From Magicicada septendecula (lineage: Eukaryota > Arthropoda > Insecta > Hemiptera > Cicadidae): a stretch of 64,000 bases of DNA. Position 1 is the first letter of the stretch, and each line of letters begins with the position of its first letter. The DNA lies in contig CM068367.1 in the NCBI GenBank assembly GCA_034769895.1, forward strand, positions 84,869,654 to 84,933,653. The letters run 5' to 3'. The notes beneath the pieces were generated by a model that did not search any database, was not told the DNA's origin, and saw only the letters and a program-made list of their open reading frames with translations. Positions 12,641 to 24,381 of this stretch are shown piece by piece. The position numbers were made by a program, and so were the translations under genes.

Positions 12641-13029
12641 GGTGTACTAAATAAAAAGATTTTCGTTTTTATTTTTTATTAGCAACAAGTAGGCATAAAA
12701 TGAAGTAAAATATTGAATACAATAAAATTAATAATTTTCCTTTATTTAAACTATATTTTGTATTAATAAAATTAAATAAAAAACACTCTTAGGAACAATA
12801 ATTATATGCGGTTTAAAAAAGCATAAACAGTAAGACAAAACATAATACAAAATTCTATTAATTACCATCAAGTAGATACATAATATTATGTTTTAAAAGA
12901 ATATATTTTAAATCTATCTTTTAAATTATAAAAGACGAAAACAATAGGAACATTCTCTAGGACAAGAATCAATTAATTAGACGATATAAACAATTCAATA
13001 AGACAAAAACAAAATAAAGAAATCAATTT

Positions 13030-14703
13030 TTTTCGTTAAAATTTACTACCATGTACATTTCTAAATTTTTTTCTGTTAAATTATACCTCCTGTCATCGAG
13101 GATATGTTTTAAAAGAGAAAAAGCTCTTTCTACATCAATACTCGTAATTGGGCATTTTTTATAGGAACTTAAAATGTTTGGTGCCACATCTACATCTGAA
13201 CGTTTGCCATTTAAAACGTCGTTAAATGTTTGTAAAATTTTAAAGCCAAGATTTTTTCAAATACGGTTTGAAATTTTTCATAAATTAATTTTCCTTTGTC
13301 GTTATTTACTTTTTTGAGTGTCTCTTCAATACTTTGTACGATATTGATTTGTTCATCTAACGATAGATTTTTTGCCTCTAAACGTTTTATTGCAACGGGT
13401 ATTGGGCTAAAATGGGACCTTATGAATGCCAATTCGGACTTAACTGAATTGTTCAGTTACAATGCTTTTTAATTTGGTGATAGCAAGAGCATCTTCTTCC
13501 AAACGTTCTATTAACTCTGCATATCTATCCAAATTTTCGGAATAAAAAAGGGCAGCGTCTATCCAGGTTCCCCACCTGGTAAGAACTGCTTCTGGGGGCA
13601 AGGGGCAATTCATTACATTCCTATATAAAGCCACTCGCTGAGGGGCTTTCAAGAAGATTTTTTTACCACAACTTATTAATTTATTTACATTTTATAAAAA
13701 TTCACGTATTTTCTCGGCAACTCTATTAAGACCATGCGCCACACATGTTGTGTGAACCATGTTTGGGTAAAACACTTTAAGAGCGTTCCCAGTTTTGAGC
13801 ATATAAGGGGCTGCATCGGTTACAAAAAGTAAAACCTTATCTTGATACCCGTTTTGACCGAAAAAATTTAACAAACTATCGTTAACAAACCGCGACACCG
13901 TCTCAAAATTGGTTTTTTCCAATTCTTTACAAGAAATTGAGTGAGGGGTAGGCTCAATTTCTGGGTGCAAAATACCAATTATTAATGCACAAATATATTT
14001 CCCTCTCGAATCAGTCGTTTCATCGACTGAAATATAAATAAAATTATTGGAAATTTCATTTTTAATTTTTATTAAAGTCTGTTCATAGCAGACATTTAGA
14101 TAATTTTTTCTTAGTGTGCTCTCGTCAGGTATTTTCTGTCCAGTATATTTTTCTAAAAAGTTTGTAAATTGCGGACATGAAAGCTTGAATAGCGGAATAT
14201 TGGAGGAGACTAATGCCATACACAAGTCCTGATTAAAAGAATTCTTCTTATTGGCGCCACTACAGCTTTCTGTTATCAAAAGTTGAGTTACGTTTTTTCT
14301 TTTCTTAGCGGCCTCAACTGCCTGTTTATGACTGCCTATAAAATAAAATAATAAAGTAAAAAAATGTAGGTACACAGACCGAGATAAATGATTTAAAGGT
14401 CAGCATAAATTGGGCAATTTGACTGTTTAGGAAAAATTAAAATTAAACGTAGGTAGTACATTAAATTACATTTTCTAGATTAGGATTCAGGAAATGCCAT
14501 TTCATAATTTAAGTCTAAAACTTACTTGTTTGGCAGTGGGCGTCTACTTGCGATTTTCTATCGACACCTACATTTTTGCAGCAAGATTCACAAAAAATGA
14601 TTTTTCCATCAGTTTTTAGTTCTGGGTACGGCTGTATCCATCCCTTTAATTTGGAGCAAACACTACTTTTCCCTTTAGGCATGTTTGATATTGAATTGCA
14701 CAA
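13030..14703 (-). pseudogene. hAT transposase, CGGBP1-like, spliced and frameshifted
   Basis: Exon 1 (14703 to about 14525) encodes a short Cys/His finger (IFCESCCKN ... DAHCQT) of BED type and ends at a GTAAG donor. An acceptor near 14350 opens the main exon (SHKQAVEAAKKRK). This continues with the catalytic region ISVDETTDSRG and FVTDAAPYMLK (14375-13692), then blocks at 13652-13440 and 13432-13211. The dimerisation motif TSIDVERAFS...DDRR follows at about 13160-13060. At least three frameshifts separate the blocks (near 13700, 13440 and 13250). The protein resembles transposases from which vertebrate CGGBP1 was domesticated. This copy is inactive. Confidence 0.85.
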
Positions 14704-15002
14704 CTTGACAGTGGCAGAAGGAATGAAAATACAGAACTGAGAAATACAAACACGGCTACCGGATATAGGGGGGAGTGGGGGTGTTGAAAAACATAAAACG
14801 ATTCCCAGAAAATCATCGACTTGAGAATTGAAAACTTCTACGAAAAAATATTAAAACCGATTCAAAGAAAATGGTTTGTTTTATTCCACTTGTTTTATAA
14901 AACGTATAGTGTTTGTTTATATTGAAAGTAATTAATTTTAATGTTTTATCCGCTTTGTTGACTGATTTTTTTTAAATAACAGACAAATTTAAAAATAAAA
15001 CC

Positions 15003-15090
15003 TTAAAACGTGCAATTTCATGCAGGAAAACCTTAAAACGTGCAATTTCGTGCATTAACGTCAAAACGTGCAATTTCGTGCAATATAAAA
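15003..15090 (+). repeat. hAT right subterminal repeats
   Basis: Three or four copies of AAAACGTGCAATTTC-like sequence lie inside the right end, oriented like those at the left end. Confidence 0.8.
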
Positions 15091-15204
15091 CTAGTATCGA
15101 AATAACGTGGTTTTCATGATTCGAATTTCTATCAAAGTTTTAATGAATTTGAAGTTAGCAGAAAAAAGATGCAATTGCACGAAAATCCGGTCTTTATTGA
15201 TCAC

Positions 15205-15949
15205 AAAGGAATATGAGCCAATGAAGACAAGAGAATGAAGAAGCCAAAATGGAACCATCAAAAGGATCACAAGAAAAGAAAAAAAAAAACTAATGGTTAA
15301 GAATTATCCGTAAACAAAACCCAATTAATAAATGTCAATAAAATAGCCAAGTATTGGAGAGAAAAAGTGTATAATAGAAGGAAGAATTAATATGAAGAAA
15401 TAATATGATCTGAGTTGAAGTACAGTGAATAATCCCTAGAATATGATTATTATTTATTATTTTATTGAAGGTCACATGATGACTACCTTACGAGGTTTAT
15501 TAATGAAGATTGACTGTAGAATATTCCAGCAATCATTTGACTGGGCAGAGATGATGTTCCTCTGATCCCAGAAAGTATGTAACGGACGACGGTAATTGGT
15601 TAGCCGATAGAGCACCACCGATTCGATTCCAGTTATAATGTTAGGGAGGTTTAGGAAAATTAAATATTAGAGGGAAAACTCACAAATAAATATAGAGAAT
15701 TAAATAAAACCAGATCCAAAATGTATAATTAATGAAGAATGTCACAAGAATGATTATAGAAATAAGATTTAAACTTGGGAAATAATTGACTTTAAGAAGG
15801 AACGAAGAAATGATAATAAAATAACAAATAATTGGGAAATATAAAAGTACTATAAATAGGAAACCAATTGGCCAGATACAAATTAGAAGTTTATTTCTTG
15901 CTAAACTTTGTTTATACCAAAATAAACTTATTTCGAAGGGGGGGTGTTA
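15205..15949 (+). other. 3' non-coding part of the gag-only element, with polypurine tract
   Basis: AT-rich, with no ORF. The polypurine tract GAAGGGGGGG is at 15935-15944. Five bases (TGTTA) separate it from the LTR start at 15950. Confidence 0.75.
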
Positions 15950-18536
15950 TGTAACGCAACATAGTTGAGGTTCCCCAACGTTACATAAAAGACTGAATGA
16001 AATATGGTCAAAGACCATACCCTGACTTAAGGTTGTTCGATAGTTCATATGTTTAAGAAGGACCTCAAGTAAAAAGGAGGCAATGACTAATATTAAATGT
16101 AAAAGAGCCAGACCAATGAATGATTGGATGTAATGAAATGTTTGTTTTGTACTGTGACATGTTAAGGTCTACAGAATATTTATATTGTATGTTGAATGTG
16201 TTAAAAATGAAATGATGTTGTTTGATAATAATACTTACTCAATAATTATGTTTATATTTTATATTAGATTTGTTTTTATACAGCACAATATAGTTACCAA
16301 TGTTAGGCACGGTACTAAGTTGTCAGTATTGTATAAAATTGAAAGATACTGTTGTTCTAATTAATGTTTATAAACTGGATCAGGAGTGTGACCAGTGTTT
16401 CAAGTCTAACAAGTAGTTCTGACAATTATGTCATAAATTAATAAAGGGTTCCAGAACCAATTGATTAATGTAAAAACAACTAACCACCAGTAAATTAAAA
16501 TTCATGTAATTAACTATGTAATCAATAATTAATTGTACAGTAGGTCAGGTAAAAAGAAAATTAAGTTAAAAACCAAATAATGTTATAATGGTTGTAAATG
16601 AATCTATAGGCCTAAATTCCATATTAGTGAAAGGAAATTAATACCTTTTTAGTAAACCCAGTCCAACGAAACTCTAGTAAAACATTTACTGTTTAATAAG
16701 GAAGGTTAGGGGAGAATTTTATGTGATTCAACATTAATCCAAGCATGGAGTATTTTATTGGAAAGGAGTAGTAATATTCTATAATGCCGGCTCAAGGATA
16801 TATAGAAAACCTGGTTGTTAAGGCAACTGATTTTTAGAAACTTGTTGATTTTGAATAGATGGTACTGATTTGTTACAAGCTATTAGGTTGAAATGAACCG
16901 ATATATTTAAAATATATGAATAAGTATAAAGAAAATATATATCCAAATTAAAAAAAAAAACATTTTGCAAAACAATTATACTGGAATGTTAATGAAGCAT
17001 ACAGATTAAATAACCCTATAAATTATCAATGAATACAATAAAAAAGAACTGAAAGCGTCTCACCTCATTCACTAAACAATTCCGCTGAATTTGGTATCAA
17101 ACCAATTCATGCTATAAATTGAAGACCAATAAAGAGTTGAAGCCTGAATTAACGGAAATATTTGGAAATACAGAAGATTCGGTTGACGAAATAACCTTCA
17201 TTGACAGCGGAAGCTGAGATCCTAATTCCAGTTCGTTGGGACCAAGAATTGTGAAGACGCAAAAGAAGACTCGAAGCACCAGAGTTCCCGTGGTATTATC
17301 ATCATCCATTCATTGAAGACCAGAGCAGTTTTACTGGGTGAAGACGATATAACCTGCATTTTGATCGTAGTTGACAAACATTCACCGCCTAATGAAGCTT
17401 TCGCCGCTTGGGTAAAAAAAACAAATTATTTTCATATCATTGTATTTTAAGTAAATAATTCTATTCTTTTTGTAAATTGAACAACCTTAATTATGCGTTT
17501 TACCTGGCCTTACTAATGGTTCAAAGAACTACACGAACCCTGGTATAAGAATTATTTGTCATTATTTTCAAAGTATATATGTTTTTCTTTTTAGAATTCG
17601 AATAATTAAGAATCGATACATGTTGGGATAGTCGACTGTATTGTCTTATTGTTTGTCTGAGACAACGTAACTGGTTAAATACCAGAGAAAAATAAATAAA
17701 GTACATTTGTTGTATGAGATAACGTTTTAATCATTGCAGAGAAAATACTATATGTAATTGGTGTAATAATTTATTAACAGATTGATACAAACACTCAGAA
17801 TAACTAACCTATACGCACAATTATTTATAATAACAGCGCTCCAAGTTTGCAGCTGGTGAGACGGGAGATTGCTGAACTAACGGGTTTTGCCATACTAAAT
17901 TTGAATGAAATTTTTATCGTTGAGGGACTAGGGTTGAGACAAAAACCACTTACATTCAGTAAATACTCCATATATATTGCTCATATTAAACAACCACTGA
18001 GAATTAAATTAAGTCTACAGAATACTACCATTATAAATTCAGGAATATAATTCTAAGTTTGTGGACTTAATAATCTGTGTTCTGAGGGTTTCACTGGTCA
18101 CAACCGCAAGGTATATTAGTTAATAACATATTAATTAAACCAGGTAACAGCATTTTAATTGTTACGAATCGCCACCTACAACGTACTACTTGGCGTTTGT
18201 TACACCGGAGTCTCTTATAACTAATTACACTCATAGACAAGATCTCTTTATAATTTGACGTCTCCAGCTGGTATCATACATTATTACATACGTCATCACA
18301 TAATTAACAAGCAGTTCGTTACTAAATTGATTACAACAGTGGGGTTTGAATAAGACGGACATTTTCGCTAGCACCGGCACACATTAGTCTCTCTCTTTAC
18401 AAATTGACGCTCGCAACGTGAGGCATCATCGTCGCATCTTAACACACACATAATTAGTATCTTTCTTTACAAATTGCCGCCTGCAACGTGGGGCTTAAAC
18501 GAAAACGAGGACGTCCATTTAGTCACTTTCTTTACA
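15950..18536 (+). repeat. 3' LTR of the gag-only element (2587 bp)
   Basis: Same length as the 5' LTR, with few differences (for example near 16403, 17461, 17636, 17837, 17919 and 18412). Confidence 0.95.
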
Positions 18537-18890
18537 ATATATATAATACTTTACATACTAATTCTAATACTACCTAAAATTCACACATTATAAAACATAT
18601 TGTAAACATTCAAAATTTTTCTTAACTCTACTACTTATGACTACTACCAGATTTTTCGTTAGTTGTGAGTTATTCTTGTTATAGAATTACTCTTTAAGTA
18701 ATTTGTTACTTAATTATTACTCATATTCAATGTCAGCTGACTTCTCACTTTGCTCTACTTTCGATGAATAGGATTCAAGGTTGATCAGGCCTCGTACCTA
18801 TTTATATGATTAGGTAGCCAAATGTTACTCAAGTACTCTTTAGCAGTTGAGTACACAACATATACCTTTTTTTTTTACATTTATTTAGCT
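18537..18890 (-). other. Gypsy 3' untranslated sequence, proximal part
   Basis: The region after the integrase stop of the Gypsy element, up to the nested insertion. No ORF is present. A T-run lies at 18868-18877. Confidence 0.7.
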
Positions 18891-20017
18891 TGCACTCTAC
18901 CATTTCCTTCTTTGTGATAACGTTTTATCTGCGAAATATGTGTTCTTCGTACATATTTTTGAGTAGAGGGTTCGTACAGGGCTACAGTTACTGGAGTTGA
19001 GTATTTGTGAATTTGATAAGGACCGCACCATCAGTATGATAGCTTGGAAGTTGTCTTATCGATTGCACTACTCGTAGGGTGTGTTTTATACATTACTAAG
19101 TCACCGATTTGGTACTTTACTTCATTATTATAATTATTTCGCTCGTGATATTTCCTTGATTTCGCTAAGTTTGCTCGTAAATTAGCGCGCGCTTCATTCC
19201 AGATTTTCTTAATATTTTTATCCCTAATTTCAAGCGGTAACAACTCATGTATTTTCCACTTAGTGCATAATGGGTGGTTAGGTTTATATTTGAACAATAA
19301 TTCGAATGGGGTAGACTTATGTCCTTCATGATATGCTGAATTAAAGGCGAATTGTATCCAGGATAGGTTCTGGTCCCAAGACGTATGATCATTTGCATGG
19401 TAGGCTATTAAAGCAGATTTTAGGTTTCGCAAATACCTTTCAGCTATATTTCCTTGCGGACAATACTCTGTAGTAGTTATGTGGTCTATTCCTAGTTTGA
19501 AACACATGTTCCTGAATTCCTTTGACTTACACTGTGGTCCGTTATCCGACACTAGATGGACTGGGGTACCGAATTCTTTAAATAATCTATGCTGTAAAAT
19601 ACTTACGGTGGTTGAAGCTAATGCTCGCCGCATGGGGTACATCCAGACGAATTTGCTGAAAGAATCTACGCAAATTAGTAACATTGTATTTCCTGATTTA
19701 GAATGCGGGTAGGGTCCTGAAAAGTCTAAATAAATTTTGGAGAACGGGGTAGCAGGAATTTCTGAGATTAATTGACTTATTTGACTGTTTCTCGCTGGTT
19801 TGCTGAGTGCACACAACTTACACCTTTTCACGAAATTAGCGATCTCACTGTTCATATTTTCCCAGTGATATTCTTTATGAATTCGATGTATGGTTTTATT
19901 TATTCCCATATGTGCTCCAATGGTGGAAGAGTGATAGTATTCCATCAGCATAGGTTTAATAATATCAGGGGCGATTATTCGTAAATATTTTCCGTTCGCT
20001 ACTCTACAACATAACAC
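18891..20017 (-). pseudogene. Gypsy integrase (pol C-terminal part)
   Basis: Integrase inserts the reverse-transcribed DNA into the genome. The segment 20017-19031 shows the HHCC zinc domain (His29, His36, Cys66, Cys69 of this segment). The DDE core follows: Asp98 in YLDFSGPY, Asp158 in SDNGPQ and Glu193 in GNIAERY, giving the usual D(35)E spacing. A C-terminal GDLVMYK block comes next. A TGA at 19031-19033 interrupts the frame, which then stays open to a natural-looking TAA at 18891-18893. At the upstream end the frame is shifted relative to RNase H around 20017-20026. Key catalytic residues are present but the gene is broken. Confidence 0.92.
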
Positions 20018-20025
20018 TCTCTTAC

Positions 20026-20562
20026 TTATATGTATTTTGCTGACTTATTTCCTTTATCGAGTTGTTCAATAATTGGTCTCAAATGTGGGTCTTGTTGTTG
20101 ATACTGGGCTAAGTCCGTAAATGCAAGAGGAAATTCGGTCATTAAAGTATTGATAATCTGCGTTTCTCTACTCTCCTTGTTTTCGTATGTTTTACTACTC
20201 GGCTGGAACATACGTGACAGTGTATCGGCAACTACGTTTTGGGTGCCTCTAATATGTTGTACTTTGAATTTAAAACAATTTAATCTTAATACCCATCTTC
20301 CGATATGACCTAACTGTTTTGGGTGATTTAGTAGCCAAGATAATGCTTGATTATCTGTTTCTAACAAAAATTCTTTGTGTTCTAAAAAGGGTTTGAACTT
20401 CTCAAAAGCGAAAACGATAGCTAAACATTCTAATTCGTATGCGGAGTATTTCTTTTCTTGGTCAGTCAGGGTGCGTGAAGCGTAACTAATAGGTAATCTA
20501 GAGTTATCTACTTCCTGATATATTACTGCACCTAGGGCTACACTTGAACTGTCTGTCTGCAC
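20026..20562 (-). pseudogene. Gypsy RNase H (pol segment)
   Basis: The segment begins at the first RNase H aspartate (QTDSSSVALGAVIYQ). It contains the glutamate in SAYELECLAIVFA, the second aspartate in LLETDNQALSWLL and the VVADTLSR block, the normal order of a Ty3/Gypsy RNase H. This domain degrades the RNA strand during reverse transcription. It is out of frame with the reverse transcriptase segment upstream (the shift lies at a run of six C/G near 20598-20603) and with integrase downstream. Confidence 0.9.
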
Positions 20563-20585
20563 TACAAACGGTTTTGTAAAATCGG

Positions 20586-21320
20586 CTAATTGTAGTACTG
20601 GGGGGATATGATGCTTTCTTTTAATTTCTCGAATGCGGTTTGGTGTTGCTCATTCCACTCAAATTTAACTCCATTCTTTCTTAAGGTATTTAGCGGTGCT
20701 GCAATTTCGGCTAGATGTGGGATATACTTGTGGAAATAATTTATCATTCCTAAAAATCGGGCTATTCCTTTCGCATCCCGCGGTGGTAAAAATTCTCTGA
20801 TAGCACGGGTTCGCTCGGGGTCTATGCTTACCTTTCCGTTGGCTTTTACGATGTGACCTAAAAATGAAAATTGTGTGTCAGCAAAATTTACTTTACTGGG
20901 GTTTACGATTAATCCAGCTTTCTCCAATCGGGATAGTACTTCACGTAGATGTTTAAGATGTTGCTCAATTGACTCGCTGTAGATTACGATGTCATCTAAG
21001 TAGTGGTACACATATTTAAATTTTATATCATGAAATAATTTTTCTAATAATCTGCTACATACAGAACTACCTTGGGATATACCAAAGGGTACCCTCGTAA
21101 ATTGGTACAGGTTGAAAGGGACGGCAAATGCGGTTAGACGTTTTGATTCTTCCGAAAGGGGTATTTGATGAAATGCCTGATTTAAATCCATAATGGTAAA
21201 AATTTTTGCTTTCGTAAAATAATGAAAAGCACTGTGGATGTCGGGAAGCGGTATAGATTCAAATTCTATCCGTTTATTTAGTTGTCTGTAGTCCACAACT
21301 AATCTATGTTTGTCGTTACT
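20586..21320 (-). pseudogene. Gypsy reverse transcriptase (pol segment)
   Basis: RNA-dependent DNA polymerase core. VDYRQLNKR lies at its start. The first catalytic Asp is in FTIMDLNQAFHQIPL (residue 37 counted from 21296), and the catalytic YLDD is at residues 99-102. The thumb motifs FLGHIV and ARFLGMINYF follow. It is in frame with the protease segment but separated from it by a TAA at 21321-21323, directly after the FLVP motif. It ends by a frameshift at the poly-C run before RNase H. Confidence 0.93.
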
Positions 21321-22201
21321 TTAGGGTACTAAAAACGCGGGTGATGAATAAGATGAAGTAGAGGGTTCGATGACTCCTTGTTCTAACAATTTGTTAATTT
21401 GGTTCCTCATTACTTCCATTTTTGGAGGTGATAACTTGTATGGGGCTAAACGTATTACTTTATTGTCGCTCAAATTTATTTTGTACTCTATCAGGTCCAT
21501 CAGTCCTAACTTTGGGGTGAGGACGTTGGAGAATTGTTTTATTAATGTCTGTATGTTCCGTCTATCTTTACTTTCCAGATGACCTAATTCAGATTCGTGA
21601 CGTTTTAGACGTGTAGAGGTCGTGGTAGTACTCTCTCTGTTATTTGCATTATCATCCAAGTTATATTTTCGTGAACGATCGAATCCAAAATAAAATTTCT
21701 TATCGTGAATATCTAGAATTATTCCTGTTTTACTGATAAAATCAGCTCCCAATGTTAACTCGGGTCCTAACTCGTCGCATACCAACATTGGAAAATACCA
21801 CGTTAGATTCTTAATCTTTACTTTAAACGTGATGATAAGTTTTATCATTAAGTTTTGTTTATTAGCTGTAGCGCATCTAATATTTACTGATTGACTGCGT
21901 TTAACTAAATTGTGTTTAAATAATTTATTGGCTAGCTCTTGACTAATTAAACTTCGCGTTGATCCGGAATCAATCAAACCGAGGGTGGATGTAACACCAA
22001 GGTCAACTTGTATATACGGTAATTGACACTTACTGAAATCACATTTATTAATAGCGTTACATTTATCAATAAATTTTCTAACATAGGGGTCTAATTTTCT
22101 TTTGTTATTATTATTTTGTTTTAATTTGTTGTCTCTCAGGGGTTTACCTGTTTTCACGATGCTGCGGAAGACACAGGGTTTCGGATCTCCCCGCCTTACA
22201 T
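21321..22201 (-). pseudogene. Gypsy protease and linker (start of pol)
   Basis: The pol frame opens immediately after the slippery site at 22208-22202. The aspartic protease active site DSGSTRS lies at about residue 63 of the segment beginning 22157. LGADFISKTG downstream is the second conserved protease block. The segment runs into the reverse transcriptase finger region (IEPSTSSYSSPAFLVP) before the TAA at 21321-21323. Expression is expected only as a Gag-Pol fusion, because no ATG follows the gag stop in this frame. Confidence 0.9.
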
Positions 22202-23701
22202 GTTTTTTGGATAATGAGTTTTCTGATTGTACTGTTTCCGTTTACAGTTTCTACTGAGGTGTCCAGGTTTTCCGCAGTTATAGCATACATATTCTTTACG
22301 TGGGGTCTCACTGGTTTCATGTCGAGGTTGAGGCTCCTTGGACTTACCATGGCCATGAAAATAGGTTGGTCGCCGAAATGGTCGTCTTTCTCGTAGAGTA
22401 CTTGCATCTGAGACTAGGGCTTGCGTTTCCTTTCTATGTGGTGTTGTGAATACCGACGCATGTCTTTGCTGATCTGCGTACCATACATTTGAAGAGTGAA
22501 TACTACATTGTTCAAGGTCAGCGAAAGTGTGGGGTCTACTTATTAGTGCTAATCGAGAGCGTTCTTCTGGAGATAAGCCTACTAGAATAGTATCAACCAA
22601 TTGTTTCTCACTCCAGTCGACTTGCAGTAGTCTTGAAGATTCTCTGATGTCTGCAATATAGAGGGCCAGTCTTTCATGGGCGCCTTGTACTCGAAGTACG
22701 GTATTTCTTTTAATCTCCTCATAAATTCCTGTGGGGATAAAATATTTGATTATGGTAGTATGAAGTTCTTCTACTGGAAGAGTCGAGTTTAATGATTCCA
22801 GTACACGATCTCATAATGGTGGTTTACATTTGGGTAGGATTACTTGCAGTATTTGCCAATTGTTCAATTGTTGTAGATCTTTTATTTGCAGTAGGTATCT
22901 GATAAAATTCAACAGTTTCGTTATACTTAAGCCATCGGTGTAAGGAATTTCATTAATTATTTTCTCTACTGGGTGGGTAATCTTTCCGTAGAGGTCTACA
23001 TTAAAATTTACATTTGGTATACATTTCGAAGGATTTGTGGTTGCATTAGGAGTTGTAATTGCATATCGACTAGTGCGAGTATGGTGACCACTAGGCTGTG
23101 GAGGTTCTGATATCGTTAGGGTATTTAATTCTCTACTAGGTAACTGTTCATGAGTCGGTTGTATCTTCGATACGGTGGGTGATTCGTGGTTCGAGGAGGA
23201 GGGAGGGTGTTCTAAAGTAGGGGATTGAACCGGGGAAATATATAATTTTTGTAAGTAGTGCTCAATTTCCTCCATTCTAGATGAGTCTGACTTTCGTCGT
23301 AAGTCATTGATAATTATGGGTAATTGGCGTAATGCATCATCCACAAATTTCTGCACATCGGCAGGGATTACGGGGACGTCGGGCCAGCTTAATAAATTGT
23401 TCAACCGGCGGGTTAAATGTTCTATTCGTTGCGTGACGCGCAATATTACAGTAGGTGATTTTTCGTCTTGAAGGTTTTGAGATAATAACGTCAGTTCCTT
23501 ATACTTTGCATAACAGGTTTCTCATTCGCTGTCATAATCGAGTTCACGCAATCTATCTAACTGCGAGGGTATATCTGATCTGGTTTCGCGTAATGATTTT
23601 AGCAATTCAGACACTGTTACATTCACGTGTTTTAGACCGCATAAAATTGCTTCGTAGCACAGCTCATCTTTTAATAATAGATCAGAGTTAAATACAGCCA
23701 T
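22196..23701 (-). pseudogene. Gypsy gag (nucleocapsid with CCHC knuckle)
   Basis: I place the start at the ATG at 23701-23699, because the frame continues from there to the TAA at 22198-22196. Two in-frame TGA codons interrupt it (about 23526-23524 and 22813-22811). The C-terminal part carries one CCHC zinc knuckle (CYNCGKPGHLSRNC) and basic residues, which identify the nucleocapsid region that binds genomic RNA. The middle (about 22800-22560) contains EELHTTIIKYF and VDTILVGLSPEERSRL blocks typical of capsid domains. The end overlaps the pol frame at a -1 slip site. Confidence 0.88.
22202..22208 (-). promoter_or_regulatory. -1 programmed frameshift site, A AAA AAC
   Basis: In the gag reading frame the codons at 22210-22202 are CCA AAA AAC, followed at once by ATG TAA. 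The heptamer A AAA AAC fits the X XXY YYZ rule for -1 slippage. Slipping one base back puts ribosomes in the protease frame. Whether a stimulatory structure follows was not tested. Confidence 0.85.
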
Positions 23702-24381
23702 TTTTGAAATGTGAGTGGCTATAAATAATTATTCTACTATTTGCATTAAATTCTATACAACGCTTTCTTTTTTTTTTACACAAGAAAAATAAAAATATAA
23801 ATCAATTGTATTCTTACTCTTTTTTTTTACAAATAAACAATTAAAATGTGAACTTTAATCATTTTACATTGGTAGAGAGAGAGAAATCTCACACAGGCTT
23901 CAATATACGTTCGACAAAAGGGGGAATCCTCGGTTACTAAGCACAGGATAATACACGCTTCTTATAACAATAGAACTATCAAAGAGGGTGGTGTATTGTC
24001 TAACTCAACTAGTGGGAGGGCAACTATGACAGTTTTACACAGGCGGCTACAGGATATTTACCTGTCCGAGTTTGTCGTCAAATTGACACGTTGATGAATG
24101 AAATTTTTGGACAAGTACGTATATGGTTTTGTTTACGTGGGTCAATATGTTAATATAAGTTTACACATATTATATTTACAATTAAAGTTACCTATACTAT
24201 ATTACTATAATAATAATTATGATTTTATTTTATTTAAAATTTTGACACATCTTAAAGTACATGAGTGAATAGATCAACAGCTTGTGTGTGTGTAATATTG
24301 GGACACAATTACGTCTTAAACAACACAAGACACAATTATTTTTTTTTTTACAAAGGAGCAGCAAATTTAAATTTAACAAAG
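23702..24381 (-). other. Gypsy 5' leader, non-coding
   Basis: Untranslated sequence between the primer-binding region and gag. T-runs on the + strand occur at about 23768-23777, 23820-23829 and 24340-24349. Confidence 0.65.

Larger units (their letters stand above)
12542..15196 (-). mobile_element. hAT transposon (CGGBP1-like group), nested third level
   Basis: Inverted ends TAAAGACCGGATTTTC (left 12542-12557; right 15181-15196 in reverse) are flanked by a perfect 8-bp duplication TTGATCAC (12534-12541 and 15197-15204), the hAT signature. The 2655-bp element carries a transposase gene on the minus strand. Subterminal AAAACGTGCAA-type repeats cluster at about 12583-12640 and 15003-15090 in the same orientation at both ends. 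The transposase is frameshifted, so this copy is not autonomous. Confidence 0.93.
7745..18536 (+). mobile_element. Gag-only, non-autonomous LTR retrotransposon with very long LTRs
   Basis: Two 2587-bp LTRs (7745-10331 and 15950-18536), beginning TGTAACGC and ending TTTACA, flank an internal region with a lysine-type primer-binding site. That region has a single gag-like ORF and a polypurine tract (15935-15944). No protease, reverse transcriptase or integrase is present. The flanking target duplication is ATAT (7741-7744 and 18537-18540), though its length is uncertain because the target is an AT run. The LTRs differ at about six or seven sites in 2587, so insertion is recent. A hAT transposon (12542-15196) has since inserted in the internal region. 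Transposition must have used enzymes from another element. Confidence 0.9.
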
